From positions 124,001 to 188,000 of the forward strand of contig NZ_JAIWNB010000014.1 in the NCBI RefSeq assembly GCF_020215705.1: a DNA stretch of 64,000 bases. The letters are read 5' to 3'. A program made the position numbers and the translations under genes. Below, in pieces: positions 25,002 to 33,976 of this stretch. This DNA is from Nonomuraea aurantiaca. GTDB lineage: Bacteria > Actinomycetota > Actinomycetes > Streptosporangiales > Streptosporangiaceae. Position 1 is the stretch's first letter. The number at the start of each line of letters is the position of its first letter. Under the pieces are notes generated by a model that saw nothing but the letters and a program-made list of their open reading frames with translations, had not been told where the DNA came from and did no database searches.

Positions 25002-26309
25002 ATGACCGCCACCGACGCCAGGACACTGCCCATCGGGGCGGCGTTCGACCGGATGCCGTTCACCCGACGGCATCTGCTCATCGCCGCGGCCCTGTTCATC
25101 GCTTTCGTCATCGAGTCGTGGGAACAGCTCGCGCTCATCTACGTCTCCGGCGACCTGGGCGACGACCTCGGCATCGGACCGGCGGGCATCGGCGTGGTCC
25201 TCTCGGCGGTGGCCTTCGGCATGATCCCCGGCTCGCTCGTCTGGGGACCGCTCGCCGACCGCATCGGCCGCAAGCCCGCCTGCTTCTGGTCGCTGCTGGC
25301 CTACGGAGTGATCGCCTTGGCCTCGGCCTTCGCCCCGAACATGGCCACCCTCGTCACCCTCCGCGTCGCCTCGGGTCTGGCCCTCGCGGGCGTCTACACC
25401 ATCACCTTCCCGTACTTCCTCGAACTGCTGCCCACCAGGAGCCGAGGCAGGGCGGCGGTCTACCTGTCGATCGGCTGGCCCATCGGCATGCTCGCCGCCA
25501 TCGGCGCCTCCGTGACGCTGGGCCACCTGGGCTGGCACATCGTGGTCCTGGCCAGCGCGGCGGCGGGGCTGTGGGCGTTCGCGATCAGGGCGTGGGTGCC
25601 CGAGTCGCCGTACTGGCTGGCCGCGCGCGGCCGTCAGGACGAGGCCCGCCAGGTGCTGCGCGCCCTGAGCAGCCCCGACGCCGACGCCACCTTCACCGTC
25701 GCGACCCAGCGCGTGGGCCACCCGCTCGACCTCCTGCGCGGCCGGCTGACGAAGATCACCGTGGTGATGCTGCTGCTGAACTTCGCCTTCAACTGGGGCT
25801 ACTGGGGTCTGCAGACCTGGCTGCCGTCACTGCTGCAGGAGAAGGGCCTCACCCTCGACTCCTCGCTCGGCTTCGCCGCGCTGAGCGCGCTGATGATGAT
25901 CCCCGGCTACGTCAGCGCGTCGCTGCTGACCGGCCGGTTCGGCCGCAAGAAGGTCTTCCTCGTGTACGTCGTGGCGGCCGCGCTCGGCGGCCTGTGGTTC
26001 GCGCTCGCGGACTCCACCTTCGAGCTGTACGCGGGCAACTTCGTCCTGTCGTTCTTCAGCCTGGGCGCGTGGGGCGTCTGGAACACGTGGAACGGCGAGT
26101 TCTACCCAACCGCGCTGCGTGGCACCGGCTACTCGTGGGCGACGGCCGCGCAGCTGGTGGCCACGACGATGGCGCCCTCGGCGGTGGGCGCGCTGCTGGC
26201 GAACGCGACAGGGTTCACCGCGACGATGCTGGTGATCAACGCGTTCATGGCGGTCACGGCCCTGCTCGCGGTGCCGCTGCCGGAGACAGAGGGACACGAG
26301 CTGGAATGA
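25002..26309 (+). CDS. MFS transporter
   Basis: The 435-residue protein has about twelve membrane segments. The MFS loop 2-3 motif is GPLADRIGRKPACFW, and a second copy follows segment 8 (TGRFGRKKVFLVY). Its pattern is that of the metabolite:H+ symporter branch. The start MTATDARTLPIG follows GAGGAG; an in-frame extension to 24918 is discarded. The stop overlaps the next gene by ATGA. With HyuA-like, DUF917 and PucR genes downstream, the cargo is probably a hydantoin-, lactam- or purine-like compound. Confidence 0.9.
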   Translation: MTATDARTLPIGAAFDRMPFTRRHLLIAAALFIAFVIESWEQLALIYVSGDLGDDLGIGPAGIGVVLSAVAFGMIPGSLVWGPLADRIGRKPACFWSLLAYGVIALASAFAPNMATLVTLRVASGLALAGVYTITFPYFLELLPTRSRGRAAVYLSIGWPIGMLAAIGASVTLGHLGWHIVVLASAAAGLWAFAIRAWVPESPYWLAARGRQDEARQVLRALSSPDADATFTVATQRVGHPLDLLRGRLTKITVVMLLLNFAFNWGYWGLQTWLPSLLQEKGLTLDSSLGFAALSALMMIPGYVSASLLTGRFGRKKVFLVYVVAAALGGLWFALADSTFELYAGNFVLSFFSLGAWGVWNTWNGEFYPTALRGTGYSWATAAQLVATTMAPSAVGALLANATGFTATMLVINAFMAVTALLAVPLPETEGHELE

Positions 26310-27343
26310 TCCTCGGCCTCGCTCCCGGACGGCTCACGACCACCGTCGTGGCCGTCCGCGATGGCGTCCCGGTGTCCTCATGGTCCTTGCCCGGTACGGC
26401 AGACACCGCGTTCCCCGCAACAGGCGCGCTGGACGCGCTCGCGGAGGCCCTCCCTGACAGCAGCCGGGCAATCCCGGCCAGCGGCTTCAGCGCTCTCGGG
26501 GCGGAGCGGCCGGGGGAGATCCGCGCGGCCTGCGTGGCGATGGATCTCGACGCCGAGCCGACCGCGCCGGTGGCCGCGATCAGGGTGGGAGGGCCGTGTC
26601 CCCCGGCTCTCGCCCCGCACGTACCGCACCCTCAGGGAGCCGCGACGATCGTGCGCGGCGGGCACAGCCTCACCGGCCGCCCCCTGGCCGCCCTCGACAC
26701 CGACGCCGTACGGGCCTTCGCCGCTGGGTGCGGCCTGGTGGACTTCGCGGTGACGGCCACCGGGTCGCCTGCCCTCGCCGACCACGAGCTGGCGGTGGCC
26801 GACCTGGTGGCCGCCGAGGTGCCAGAAGCCCGCATCACGCTGTCCTACGAGTTCGGCAGGCCGGGACTGCGCGAACGGGAACGCGAGGCGATACTCAACG
26901 CGTCTCTGCGCCCCCAGGCTGAACGGCTGGCCGACCTGGTGGCCTCGTGGCTTCCCGGCATCCCCGTGTACTTCGCGCGGACCGGCGGTGGCCTCGTCTC
27001 GGCCCACTACTTCCGCCGCTACCCCCTGGTGTGCGCCCGAGGCGCCACCGCCGCCGCCCTCCGTGGCGGGCAGCCGGAGGCGGATCGCCCCGATGCCGCA
27101 GTGGCGTTCGGTGCGACGCTGGCGGTGCCGGTGGCTGAGGTGGAACGCATCGTGCAGGCCAGAGGCAGGGCCGAGCTCGACCGGGAGCTGGGCGACGCCC
27201 GTGACGAGGCGCTGACCCGAGTGGTGAGCGCGGGCGCCGTCCCAGGCTCGGCCCGCATCGAGGAGATGACGGTCAACCCGGTGTCCTACCTGCCCGACGG
27301 CCTCTACCGGGTACGCGTCACCGCCGCCGGGAGCACCCCATGA
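26306..27343 (+). CDS. HyuA-like protein (hydantoinase/oxoprolinase N-terminal type)
   Basis: The 345-residue protein resembles the first half of HyuA: the segment LSYEFGRPGLREREREAILN corresponds to the LSHEVAREWREYERTSSAVL segment of the full HyuA in this window. It lacks the DIGGTFTDV phosphate loop at its start and the C-terminal half, so it may have a regulatory or partner role. It overlaps both neighbours by ATGA. HyuA-like plus DUF917 neighbours are typical of hydantoin and thiohydantoin pathways. Confidence 0.72.
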   Translation: MILGLAPGRLTTTVVAVRDGVPVSSWSLPGTADTAFPATGALDALAEALPDSSRAIPASGFSALGAERPGEIRAACVAMDLDAEPTAPVAAIRVGGPCPPALAPHVPHPQGAATIVRGGHSLTGRPLAALDTDAVRAFAAGCGLVDFAVTATGSPALADHELAVADLVAAEVPEARITLSYEFGRPGLREREREAILNASLRPQAERLADLVASWLPGIPVYFARTGGGLVSAHYFRRYPLVCARGATAAALRGGQPEADRPDAAVAFGATLAVPVAEVERIVQARGRAELDRELGDARDEALTRVVSAGAVPGSARIEEMTVNPVSYLPDGLYRVRVTAAGSTP

Positions 27344-28461
27344 CCACCCCCGGCGAACCCCCACCCGAGCGGCACCGCCCCTCCGCCTACCGCCCGATCT
27401 CCGCGCACCAAGACGGGGTGGCCCCTGAGGCTGGCATGATCGGGCAGGCGGAGCTGGCGGCGCTCGCCGCCGGGTCGAGGCTGTTCGCCACCGGAGCGGC
27501 CGAGTCCTCCTTCCATCTGACGCTCGACTGGGCCGACGCGGTCCTCGACAAGCCGGTACGGCTCGTGGCGGCCACCGACCTGCCTCCCGACACCCTGTGC
27601 GTCGCGATCACCCTGGTCGGCTCCACGACGGCCCTGGGCGAGCAGTTGCCAGGAGGCGGCGAGCCCACGAGAGCCGTACAGGCGCTGGAACGTCGGCTCG
27701 GCACCCGCTCAGGCGCGATCGTGGCCCTGAACCTGGCCGCCGAGAACGCGCTCCTCCCCCTGATCACCGCAGCGACACTTGGCCTGCCGCTGGTCGACGG
27801 CGATGGGACGGGCCGGGTGTTCCCGCTGGTGGAACAGACGACCTACACCCTCGGCGGCATCAGCTCCGCCCCGCTGGCGCTGGCCGGTCCCGGGGAAGAG
27901 CTGGTGCTGATCGAGACGGCGCCCGACCGGGTGGAGGAGACGCTGCGGCCGGTGGTTCTGTCGTTCGGCGGGTGGGGGCTGGCCGCCTGTTATCCCATGC
28001 GGGCCGCCGACCTCGCCCGGACGCTGGTGCCCGGAACCGTGTCGATGCTGATGGCGGCGGGCCGGCCGGGCGCGCTGCGGTCGGCCGCCGCGCCGTACGG
28101 CGTGCGCCGGCTGTGCGCGGGGCGGATCGTCGCGGTCGAGGGCAGCAGCGGGCATGGCGCGGACCTGGCGATGCCGTCGGTCCCGTCGAGCATCGTGGTG
28201 GAGGAGAGCGAGGGGCTCGGCAGGCTGGTACGCCTGGAGGCACACAACGAGATCGTGCTCGCGCTGGCCGACGGGGCGGCGGTGGCGATGGCGCCCGACC
28301 AGATCTGCATGATCTCCTCGGCGGACGGGATGGTGGTGGACGTGGACAAGGCGGAGCCGGGGATGGCGATCGAGGTGCTGGTGCTGCCCGCCGCCCCCGC
28401 CTGGCACACCGACGAGGGCCGCGCACTGGGCGGCCTGCGCGCGTTCGGGGTCCCGCTATGA
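27340..28461 (+). CDS. DUF917 protein (thiohydantoin desulfurase-like)
   Basis: The 373-residue protein matches DUF917, a family that includes an S-methyl-thiohydantoin desulfurase-like domain. It has the family segments AGSRLFATGA, LGLPLVDGDGTGRVFPLVEQ (about 146-165) and SFGGWGLAACYPM. The C-terminal part (about 270-370) is beta-rich (RLVRLEAHNEIVLAL, DQICMISSADG). The gene is coupled by ATGA overlaps to the HyuA-like and PucR genes. It probably acts on the same ring compound; the exact reaction is not visible. Confidence 0.85.
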   Translation: MTTPGEPPPERHRPSAYRPISAHQDGVAPEAGMIGQAELAALAAGSRLFATGAAESSFHLTLDWADAVLDKPVRLVAATDLPPDTLCVAITLVGSTTALGEQLPGGGEPTRAVQALERRLGTRSGAIVALNLAAENALLPLITAATLGLPLVDGDGTGRVFPLVEQTTYTLGGISSAPLALAGPGEELVLIETAPDRVEETLRPVVLSFGGWGLAACYPMRAADLARTLVPGTVSMLMAAGRPGALRSAAAPYGVRRLCAGRIVAVEGSSGHGADLAMPSVPSSIVVEESEGLGRLVRLEAHNEIVLALADGAAVAMAPDQICMISSADGMVVDVDKAEPGMAIEVLVLPAAPAWHTDEGRALGGLRAFGVPL

Positions 28462-30179
28462 CGACGGGGAGCGGGACGCGGGGCTGGGAGGTGCCCGTCA
28501 CGGTGGCCGAGCTGGTCAACGGGGGGCCGCTGGCGGGTGCGCGCATGTACGGCACCGGTGAGCGCCCGGTTCATCACGTGCGCATCGTCGACGACCTGTC
28601 GGTGTTCTCCACGGTGGCCCCGCACACGGCCGTGGTGCTGATCGGCCAGGCCGCCGGTGGCGGCTGGGCGGTGGAGATGGCGATGCGGCGGGCCTGGGAG
28701 CAGGCGGCGGCGTGCGTGATCGCGCCCGCCGAAGGCGCGGGCACGGTCTCGGGCGGTTCGAGCGCGGTGCTGGCCGAGCGCCTGGGCATCACATTGATCT
28801 TCGTGGACGCCGATCCGCTGGTGACGGCCGTGGAGGTGGCGTCGGCGGCGGCCCGTCCCGCGGCCGCGCGTACCCAGCTCGTCGCCCGCTGCGCGACCCG
28901 GCTGGCCGAGGCGGGCGCTTCAGCGCGGCGGGTGCTGGGGGTGCTCAACGCCGAACTGCCCGGCACCTCGGTGGCCTTCGTCGATGAGTACGGCCTGCTC
29001 CTGGCGGGCCGGGCGGCCGCTCTGTCGCCGGGCCGCGCGTCTGGCCATCGCGCCGCCCCAAGCGCTGCTTCGGAGCCCTGGCCCGTCGAGGTGGTGGTAC
29101 GCGGCCCTGACGGGCTGGTGCTGGGCAGGCTGGTAGCGGCCGGCCCGGCGAAGTCGGCCGGCTGGCCCGCGGTGGTACGGACGGTGCTCAGCCTGGCCGT
29201 CGCTCCGCTGGTGACGTGGGCGGCGGCCGAACGGCTGGCGGCATCCGGCGACTTCGCCCTCCAGTCCGCCTTGGCCGACCGCCTCCTCGCCGAAGCCGCC
29301 ACCGAGGCTGCCACTGATGTCGCCACCGAAGCCGTTGCTGGAGTCGCCTCCCAAGCCGCCACCGGGAGCACCGCCGCAGAAGCAGGCGCACCGCCGCCAG
29401 AAACAGGCGCCAAAGGAAACAGGCGCCCAGGAACGGGCGCGCCGGAAACGAGCCCTCCGGCCGCAGAAACGGACAAGCCGGAAACAGGCGCCCCGGAAAC
29501 AGGCCCGCCGACCGCAGATACGGCCACAGAGACGGGTGCGCGGGCGGTGGCTCAGGGGTGGGCGGTGCGCGGGCCGGTGGCGGCGTTCATGGTCAGGCCC
29601 CAGGGACGGACACCGGATCCGGGCGACGCGGAACGCGTACGAGCGGTCATCGTCGCCACCGTGGGACAGGTGCCGGTGATCAGCAGGGAGGACGGCTGGG
29701 CGGGCTGGTCGCCGCTGCCCCCAGACCGGCTGACCGAACGGCTCGGCGCGGCCGTACGCGCGCTGCCCTGGCCATGCGCGGCGGGCGTCGGCGCGCAAGT
29801 CGCCCACCTGCGGGCGATGCGGGACTCGCTGCTCGGCGCCCAGGCGGCCGCGTTCCTCGCGGCACCGGGAGGCGTCGCCCGTTCCGACCGGATGGGCCCG
29901 GCCGAGCTGCTGGCCGCCATCCCGGGGAGCGCGCTCAGGGCCCCCGCCACCGTGGTGCTCCAGCCGCTGCTGGCCATCGACCGGGACGGCACGCTGCTGG
30001 AGACGCTCGCCGCGGTGCTGGGCGAGGGCGGCGCGATCAAGGCCGCCGAACGCCTCGGCGTGCACCGCAACACCGTGACCGCCCGCCTGGACAGGATCAG
30101 GGAGGCCGGGTACGACCTGGACGACCGCGCCACCCGGCTAGCGCTCCAGCTGGCCTGCCACGTGATCAAAGGAGGCTAG
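28458..30179 (+). CDS. PucR-family transcriptional regulator with a low-complexity insert
   Basis: The 573-residue protein starts at the ATG that overlaps the DUF917 stop. The N-terminal PucR-type domain begins VTVAELVNGGPLAGARM. The C-terminal PucR helix-turn-helix is AIKAAERLGVHRNTVTARLD near residue 540. Between them, residues about 275-363 are an Ala/Thr/Glu/Pro-rich tract with repeated PETGAPE-like units, not expected in the family. It probably regulates its own operon and the convergent hyuAB genes in response to the pathway substrate. Confidence 0.88.
   Translation: MTTGSGTRGWEVPVTVAELVNGGPLAGARMYGTGERPVHHVRIVDDLSVFSTVAPHTAVVLIGQAAGGGWAVEMAMRRAWEQAAACVIAPAEGAGTVSGGSSAVLAERLGITLIFVDADPLVTAVEVASAAARPAAARTQLVARCATRLAEAGASARRVLGVLNAELPGTSVAFVDEYGLLLAGRAAALSPGRASGHRAAPSAASEPWPVEVVVRGPDGLVLGRLVAAGPAKSAGWPAVVRTVLSLAVAPLVTWAAAERLAASGDFALQSALADRLLAEAATEAATDVATEAVAGVASQAATGSTAAEAGAPPPETGAKGNRRPGTGAPETSPPAAETDKPETGAPETGPPTADTATETGARAVAQGWAVRGPVAAFMVRPQGRTPDPGDAERVRAVIVATVGQVPVISREDGWAGWSPLPPDRLTERLGAAVRALPWPCAAGVGAQVAHLRAMRDSLLGAQAAAFLAAPGGVARSDRMGPAELLAAIPGSALRAPATVVLQPLLAIDRDGTLLETLAAVLGEGGAIKAAERLGVHRNTVTARLDRIREAGYDLDDRATRLALQLACHVIKGG
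29281..29545 (+). repeat. Coding minisatellite inside the PucR gene
   Basis: Short units such as CCGGAAACAGGCGCC and GAAACAGGC recur about eight times, preceded by GCCACCGAxGC-type repeats. The stretch is richer in A than the flanking gene and stays in frame. It encodes the interdomain linker, so length changes would probably be tolerated. Confidence 0.7.
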
Positions 30180-30192
30180 GCCGCACTGCCGA

Positions 30193-30234
30193 GTGACCAT
30201 CCCCTGGCCGCGCTACCCGGTGATCATCCCCTGG
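30193..30234. repeat. 15-base direct duplication at the PucR/HyuB convergence
   Basis: GTGACCATCCCCTGG (30193-30207) and GTGATCATCCCCTGG (30220-30234) repeat with a 27-base period. The second copy lies inside the hyuB 3' end and the first just beyond its stop. It looks like a small tandem duplication of the end of the hyuB gene. Confidence 0.5.
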
Positions 30235-31841
30235 GTGAGGTCGTCCGCCACGGCATCAGGATCGCGCAGGTCCGCCTGACCGTACCCACCGCCGCCGCCC
30301 GACTCGCAGCGCAGCACGTCCCCCGCGCTGACCGGCAGCGCGTTGACCTTGAGCATCTCGCGCTGCCGCGGCGTGCCGGGGTTGAGCGTGACGCGGGGCG
30401 GCGCGCCGGCCGCGCCGCCGGCCAGGCCCCAAGCAGGGGTGACCGAGCGCTCGAACCACAGCGACAGCGAGGTGTCGCCGATGAACTCGTACTCGCGGAC
30501 CACGCCGTTACCCCCGCGCCACTGTCCCTGGCCGCCGGTGTCGGGGCGGACCTCGTAGCGGGTGACGCGGACCGGGAAGAGCGTTTCGAGCACCTCGATC
30601 GGCATATCGCGCAGCGACCCGTTCACGTTGTTGATCAGGCAGTTCTCGCCGTCGCCGCCCTCCCAGGCGCCCCAGCCGCCGACCGTGGCCTCCTGCGAGA
30701 CGTACAGCTTGCCGGTACGCGGGTCGGCGCCGGTGAACTGGACGATGAGGGAGTCGCCGTAAGAAGCGGCGGCGGCCCTGCCGGGCACGACCGGGGCCAG
30801 CGCCTTGACGACGAGGTCGATGAGCAGGCCGAGGTGGGAGTAGTAGTACTGGCAGGCGGCGGGCGACCGGGCGGCCAGCATGGAGCCCGGCCTGGTGGCC
30901 ACGTCGAGGGGGCGGAACGAGCCGCCGTTGAGCGGCACGTCGGCGCTGATGAGCAGCTTGAACGCGACGCGGACGGCGGCGACCGCCTGGGCCGCCCCGC
31001 AGTTGACCGGCCCGGTCGCCTGGTCGGCGCAGTCGGTGAGGTCGACGTGGACGCGCTCACCCTCGACGGTCACGGTGACGTTGACCGGCAGCGGGGTGGA
31101 CAGGTCGATGCCGTCGTTGTCGAGGTACCCGCCGGCGGTGTAGGTGCCGTCGGGGATGGCGGCGACGGCCTGGCGTTCGAGACGCTCGGTCTGGGCGAAG
31201 ATCTCGTCGCGGGCCGCCATCACGGTCTCGACGCCCCAGCGCCCCACGATCTCGGCCAGGCGCCGCTGCCCGGTCATCGCGCAGGCGACCTGGGCGCGCA
31301 TGTCGCCGAGCGTGGCGTGGGGGAAGCGGACGTTCCGGGCGATGACCTCGTGCAGGTCGCGGCAGGGCGCGCCGTTCTCGTAGATCTTCATCGGGCCCAT
31401 GCGCAGGCCCTCCTGGAAGATCGAGGTGGAGTCCATGGAGCCGCCGGGGTCCTTGGAGCCCATGTCGAGCCAGTGGGCGCGCGAGGCGGCGAACCCCACG
31501 AGCTCGCCGCCGACGAAGATCGGGCCGTAGACCGTGACGTCGTTGAGGTGCGTGCCGCCGATGTAGGAGTCGTTGAGCACCCAGACGTCGCCCTCCCGCC
31601 AGACGTCACGGCCGAACATCCGCTCGGTCTCGCGGGTGCACACCTCCAGGTTGCCGAGGAAGATCGGCAGGCCGCTCGACTGGCCGAGGACGTTGTGGTC
31701 GCGGTCCAGGAGCGCGACGGCGCAGTCCTTGGCCTCGTAGATGACCGGCGTGTAGGAGGAGCGGATGAGCGTGGTGTTCATGTCCTCCGCCGCCTGGAGG
31801 AGCGCGCAGCGGATGATCTCTGTGGTCACGGGGTCGATCAT
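30213..31841 (-). CDS. hyuB: Hydantoinase B / oxoprolinase family protein
   Basis: The 542-residue protein begins MIDPVTTEIIRCALLQAAEDM and has the HyuB hallmark segments SYTPVIYEAKDCAVALLD, DVWVLNDSYIGGTHLNDVTV, VGFAASRAHWLDMGSKDPGG and DTGGQGQWRGGNG. With HyuA it forms an ATP-dependent hydantoinase, N-methylhydantoinase or oxoprolinase. The ATG overlaps the hyuA stop (ATGA). A longer in-frame extension to 32450 covers hyuA and is not used. The gene ends 33 bases from the convergent PucR gene. Confidence 0.95.
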   Translation of the reverse strand: MIDPVTTEIIRCALLQAAEDMNTTLIRSSYTPVIYEAKDCAVALLDRDHNVLGQSSGLPIFLGNLEVCTRETERMFGRDVWREGDVWVLNDSYIGGTHLNDVTVYGPIFVGGELVGFAASRAHWLDMGSKDPGGSMDSTSIFQEGLRMGPMKIYENGAPCRDLHEVIARNVRFPHATLGDMRAQVACAMTGQRRLAEIVGRWGVETVMAARDEIFAQTERLERQAVAAIPDGTYTAGGYLDNDGIDLSTPLPVNVTVTVEGERVHVDLTDCADQATGPVNCGAAQAVAAVRVAFKLLISADVPLNGGSFRPLDVATRPGSMLAARSPAACQYYYSHLGLLIDLVVKALAPVVPGRAAAASYGDSLIVQFTGADPRTGKLYVSQEATVGGWGAWEGGDGENCLINNVNGSLRDMPIEVLETLFPVRVTRYEVRPDTGGQGQWRGGNGVVREYEFIGDTSLSLWFERSVTPAWGLAGGAAGAPPRVTLNPGTPRQREMLKVNALPVSAGDVLRCESGGGGGYGQADLRDPDAVADDLTQGMITG

Positions 31842-33886
31842 GAGGTCACCTTGATGATCAGGAAGCCGTTGGCGTCGACGGTGGCCAGGCAGCCGGGCGG
31901 GATGACGGTGGTGGCCGTCTCCTCCACCACGATGGCGGGCCCCTCGACCTCGCCGTTCAGGGGGCCGGGCAGGGCGCTTCTGCGCAGGACGGCGGTGCGG
32001 TGCACCTGTCCGTCGAAGATCACGTCGCGTACGGCGGGCGGGTGCGTCTCGCGCGCCGGAGCCGCGGTGGCGGCCTTGGGGAAGGTGCCGAAGCCGGTGC
32101 TGCGCAGCATGACGAACTCGACCGGTGCCTCGGGCGTGGCATGGCCGTACCTGCTGGTGTGGGCCTCGGCGTAGCGCTGGGCGATGGCTTGGAGGAAGCC
32201 GGGCGACGCGGGCTCCGTGGCGTCCAGGAGCGGGATCGTGAGCGTGTAGTCCTGCCCCTCGTAGCGCATGTCCAGCGCGTGCTCGACCCGCCGCCGGTCG
32301 TGGGCGACGCCCTGGCTGTCGAGCGCGGCCATGGCGTCGCGTTCGAGCTCGGCCAGCCGCGCCGCCAGGTGCCCGCCGTCGAGGTCGTCCTGCGCGCGGA
32401 AGTACGGATGGGTGAGGTCGCGCCGTACGTCGGCCTCCAGCATCCCCCACGCGGAGAAGGCGCCGGGAAAGCGCGGCACGACCACCTCGCCGATGCCGAG
32501 CTCGCGGGCGATGAAGACGGCGTGCATGGCGCCCGCGCCGCCGAAGGCGACCAGGGCGAACTCGCGCGGCTCCACGCCGTGCTCGACCGTGAGCGTACGG
32601 ATGGCCTGGGCCATCTTGGCGTTGGCGATGTCGCAGACGCCCTCGGCCAGCTGGAGCGGGTCCATGCCGAGGGTCCCGGCGAGCGTGGCGACGGCCGTCC
32701 CCGCGGCCTCGACGTCCAGCTCCATCAGACCGCCGGCGAACCAGGCGGGATCGACCCGGCCCAGCACCACGTTGGCGTCGGTCACGGTCGGCCGGTCGCC
32801 GCCCCTGCCGTAGCAGGCGGGCCCCGGCACGGCTCCCGCCGACTCGGGGCCGACGCGCAGCGCGCCCGCCTCGGCGTAGGCGATGGAGCCGCCGCCCGCG
32901 CCGATGGTGTGCAGGTTCACGATCGGCATCAGGACGGGGAAGCCCTCGATGTGCGCCTCGGCGCTGACGTCCGGGCGGCCGTTGACGACGAGGGAGACGT
33001 CGAAGGAGGTGCCGCCCATGTCCACGCAGATGGCGTTCGCGCGGCCGAGCAGGCGGGCCGCGGCAACCCCGCCCATCGTGCCGCCGACGGGGCCCGACAG
33101 CAGGGTCTGCAGGGGCCGCCGCATCGCGAAACCCGCGTTGACCAGGCCGCCGGACGACTGCATCACGTGTACGGGCACGGTCAGGCCGCGCTCGGCGAAG
33201 CGCCGCTCAATCCGCGACAGGTAGGTGCGCACGACCGGTCCGGCGTAGGCCTCGAGCACGGCGGAGGAGGTGCGCTCGTACTCGCGCCACTCCCTGGCCA
33301 CCTCGTGACTGAGCACGACCAGGACGTCGTCGCCGAGCTCCTGCCGGAGGATCTCGCCCGCGCGGAGCTCGTGGGCCGGGTTGGCGAAGGAGAACAGCAG
33401 CGTGACCGCGACGGCGTCGAAACCCTCGGCCCTGACGCGCTGCGCGGCCCGCCGTACGGCCTGCTCGTCGAGGGGCTCGAGCTCCGCGCCGCGCCAGTCG
33501 AGCCGGCCCGCCGCCTCCATGACGTCGGCACGAGGCACCAGCGGCGTCGGTTTGCGGTAACGCAGGTCGAACATGCGCTCGCGGTTGCCGCGGGCGATCT
33601 GGTAGACGTCGCGCGCGCCGGCGCTGGTCAGCAGCAGGACCTTGGCGCCCTTGCGTTCGAGCAGGGCGTTGAGACCCTGGGTGGTGCCGTGCACGAAGAA
33701 GGAGATCCACGAGAAGGAGATCAAGGTCGGGTCGTCGACCACGCGGCCGAGAGCGGCGAAGACGCCCTCGGCGAGATCTCCGGGGGTGGTCGGCGCCTTC
33801 GAGGCCAGCACGGCACCGGTCTGCTCGTCGTAGCAGACCACGTCGGTGAAGGTACCGCCGATGTCCATGGCGACACGAAAAGTCAT
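31838..33886 (-). CDS. hyuA: Hydantoinase A / oxoprolinase family protein
   Basis: The 682-residue protein starts MTFRVAMDIGGTFTDVV, the phosphate-binding loop of the HyuA ATPase fold. It also has FVHGTTQGLNALLERKGAKV, GGTMGGVAAARLLGRANAIC, VDMGGTSFDVSLV and VAFGGAGAMHAVF. HyuA and HyuB together hydrolyse cyclic amides at the cost of ATP. The start is 63 bases inside the longest frame. A TACGGT element 7-12 bases upstream and the lack of a ribosome site suggest a leaderless message. The substrate cannot be fixed from sequence. Confidence 0.95.
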   Translation of the reverse strand: MTFRVAMDIGGTFTDVVCYDEQTGAVLASKAPTTPGDLAEGVFAALGRVVDDPTLISFSWISFFVHGTTQGLNALLERKGAKVLLLTSAGARDVYQIARGNRERMFDLRYRKPTPLVPRADVMEAAGRLDWRGAELEPLDEQAVRRAAQRVRAEGFDAVAVTLLFSFANPAHELRAGEILRQELGDDVLVVLSHEVAREWREYERTSSAVLEAYAGPVVRTYLSRIERRFAERGLTVPVHVMQSSGGLVNAGFAMRRPLQTLLSGPVGGTMGGVAAARLLGRANAICVDMGGTSFDVSLVVNGRPDVSAEAHIEGFPVLMPIVNLHTIGAGGGSIAYAEAGALRVGPESAGAVPGPACYGRGGDRPTVTDANVVLGRVDPAWFAGGLMELDVEAAGTAVATLAGTLGMDPLQLAEGVCDIANAKMAQAIRTLTVEHGVEPREFALVAFGGAGAMHAVFIARELGIGEVVVPRFPGAFSAWGMLEADVRRDLTHPYFRAQDDLDGGHLAARLAELERDAMAALDSQGVAHDRRRVEHALDMRYEGQDYTLTIPLLDATEPASPGFLQAIAQRYAEAHTSRYGHATPEAPVEFVMLRSTGFGTFPKAATAAPARETHPPAVRDVIFDGQVHRTAVLRRSALPGPLNGEVEGPAIVVEETATTVIPPGCLATVDANGFLIIKVTS

Positions 33887-33976
33887 GGCCGCACCGTATG
33901 CGGTCTGGGCTGTCCGCAGGTGTGCCGCGTGCACGGCTTTCGCGCCCACTTCATGCGTCTCGCACCTCCCTAGGCG

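Noticed and set aside
27597..28457. N-terminal extension of the PucR frame
   Set aside because: This part is a shadow of the DUF917 gene in another frame. The PucR domain begins at the ATG at 28458, which overlaps the DUF917 stop.
31842..32450. N-terminal extension of the HyuB frame
   Set aside because: It is a shadow of hyuA in another frame. HyuB proteins begin with the MIDPVTTEII segment at 31841.
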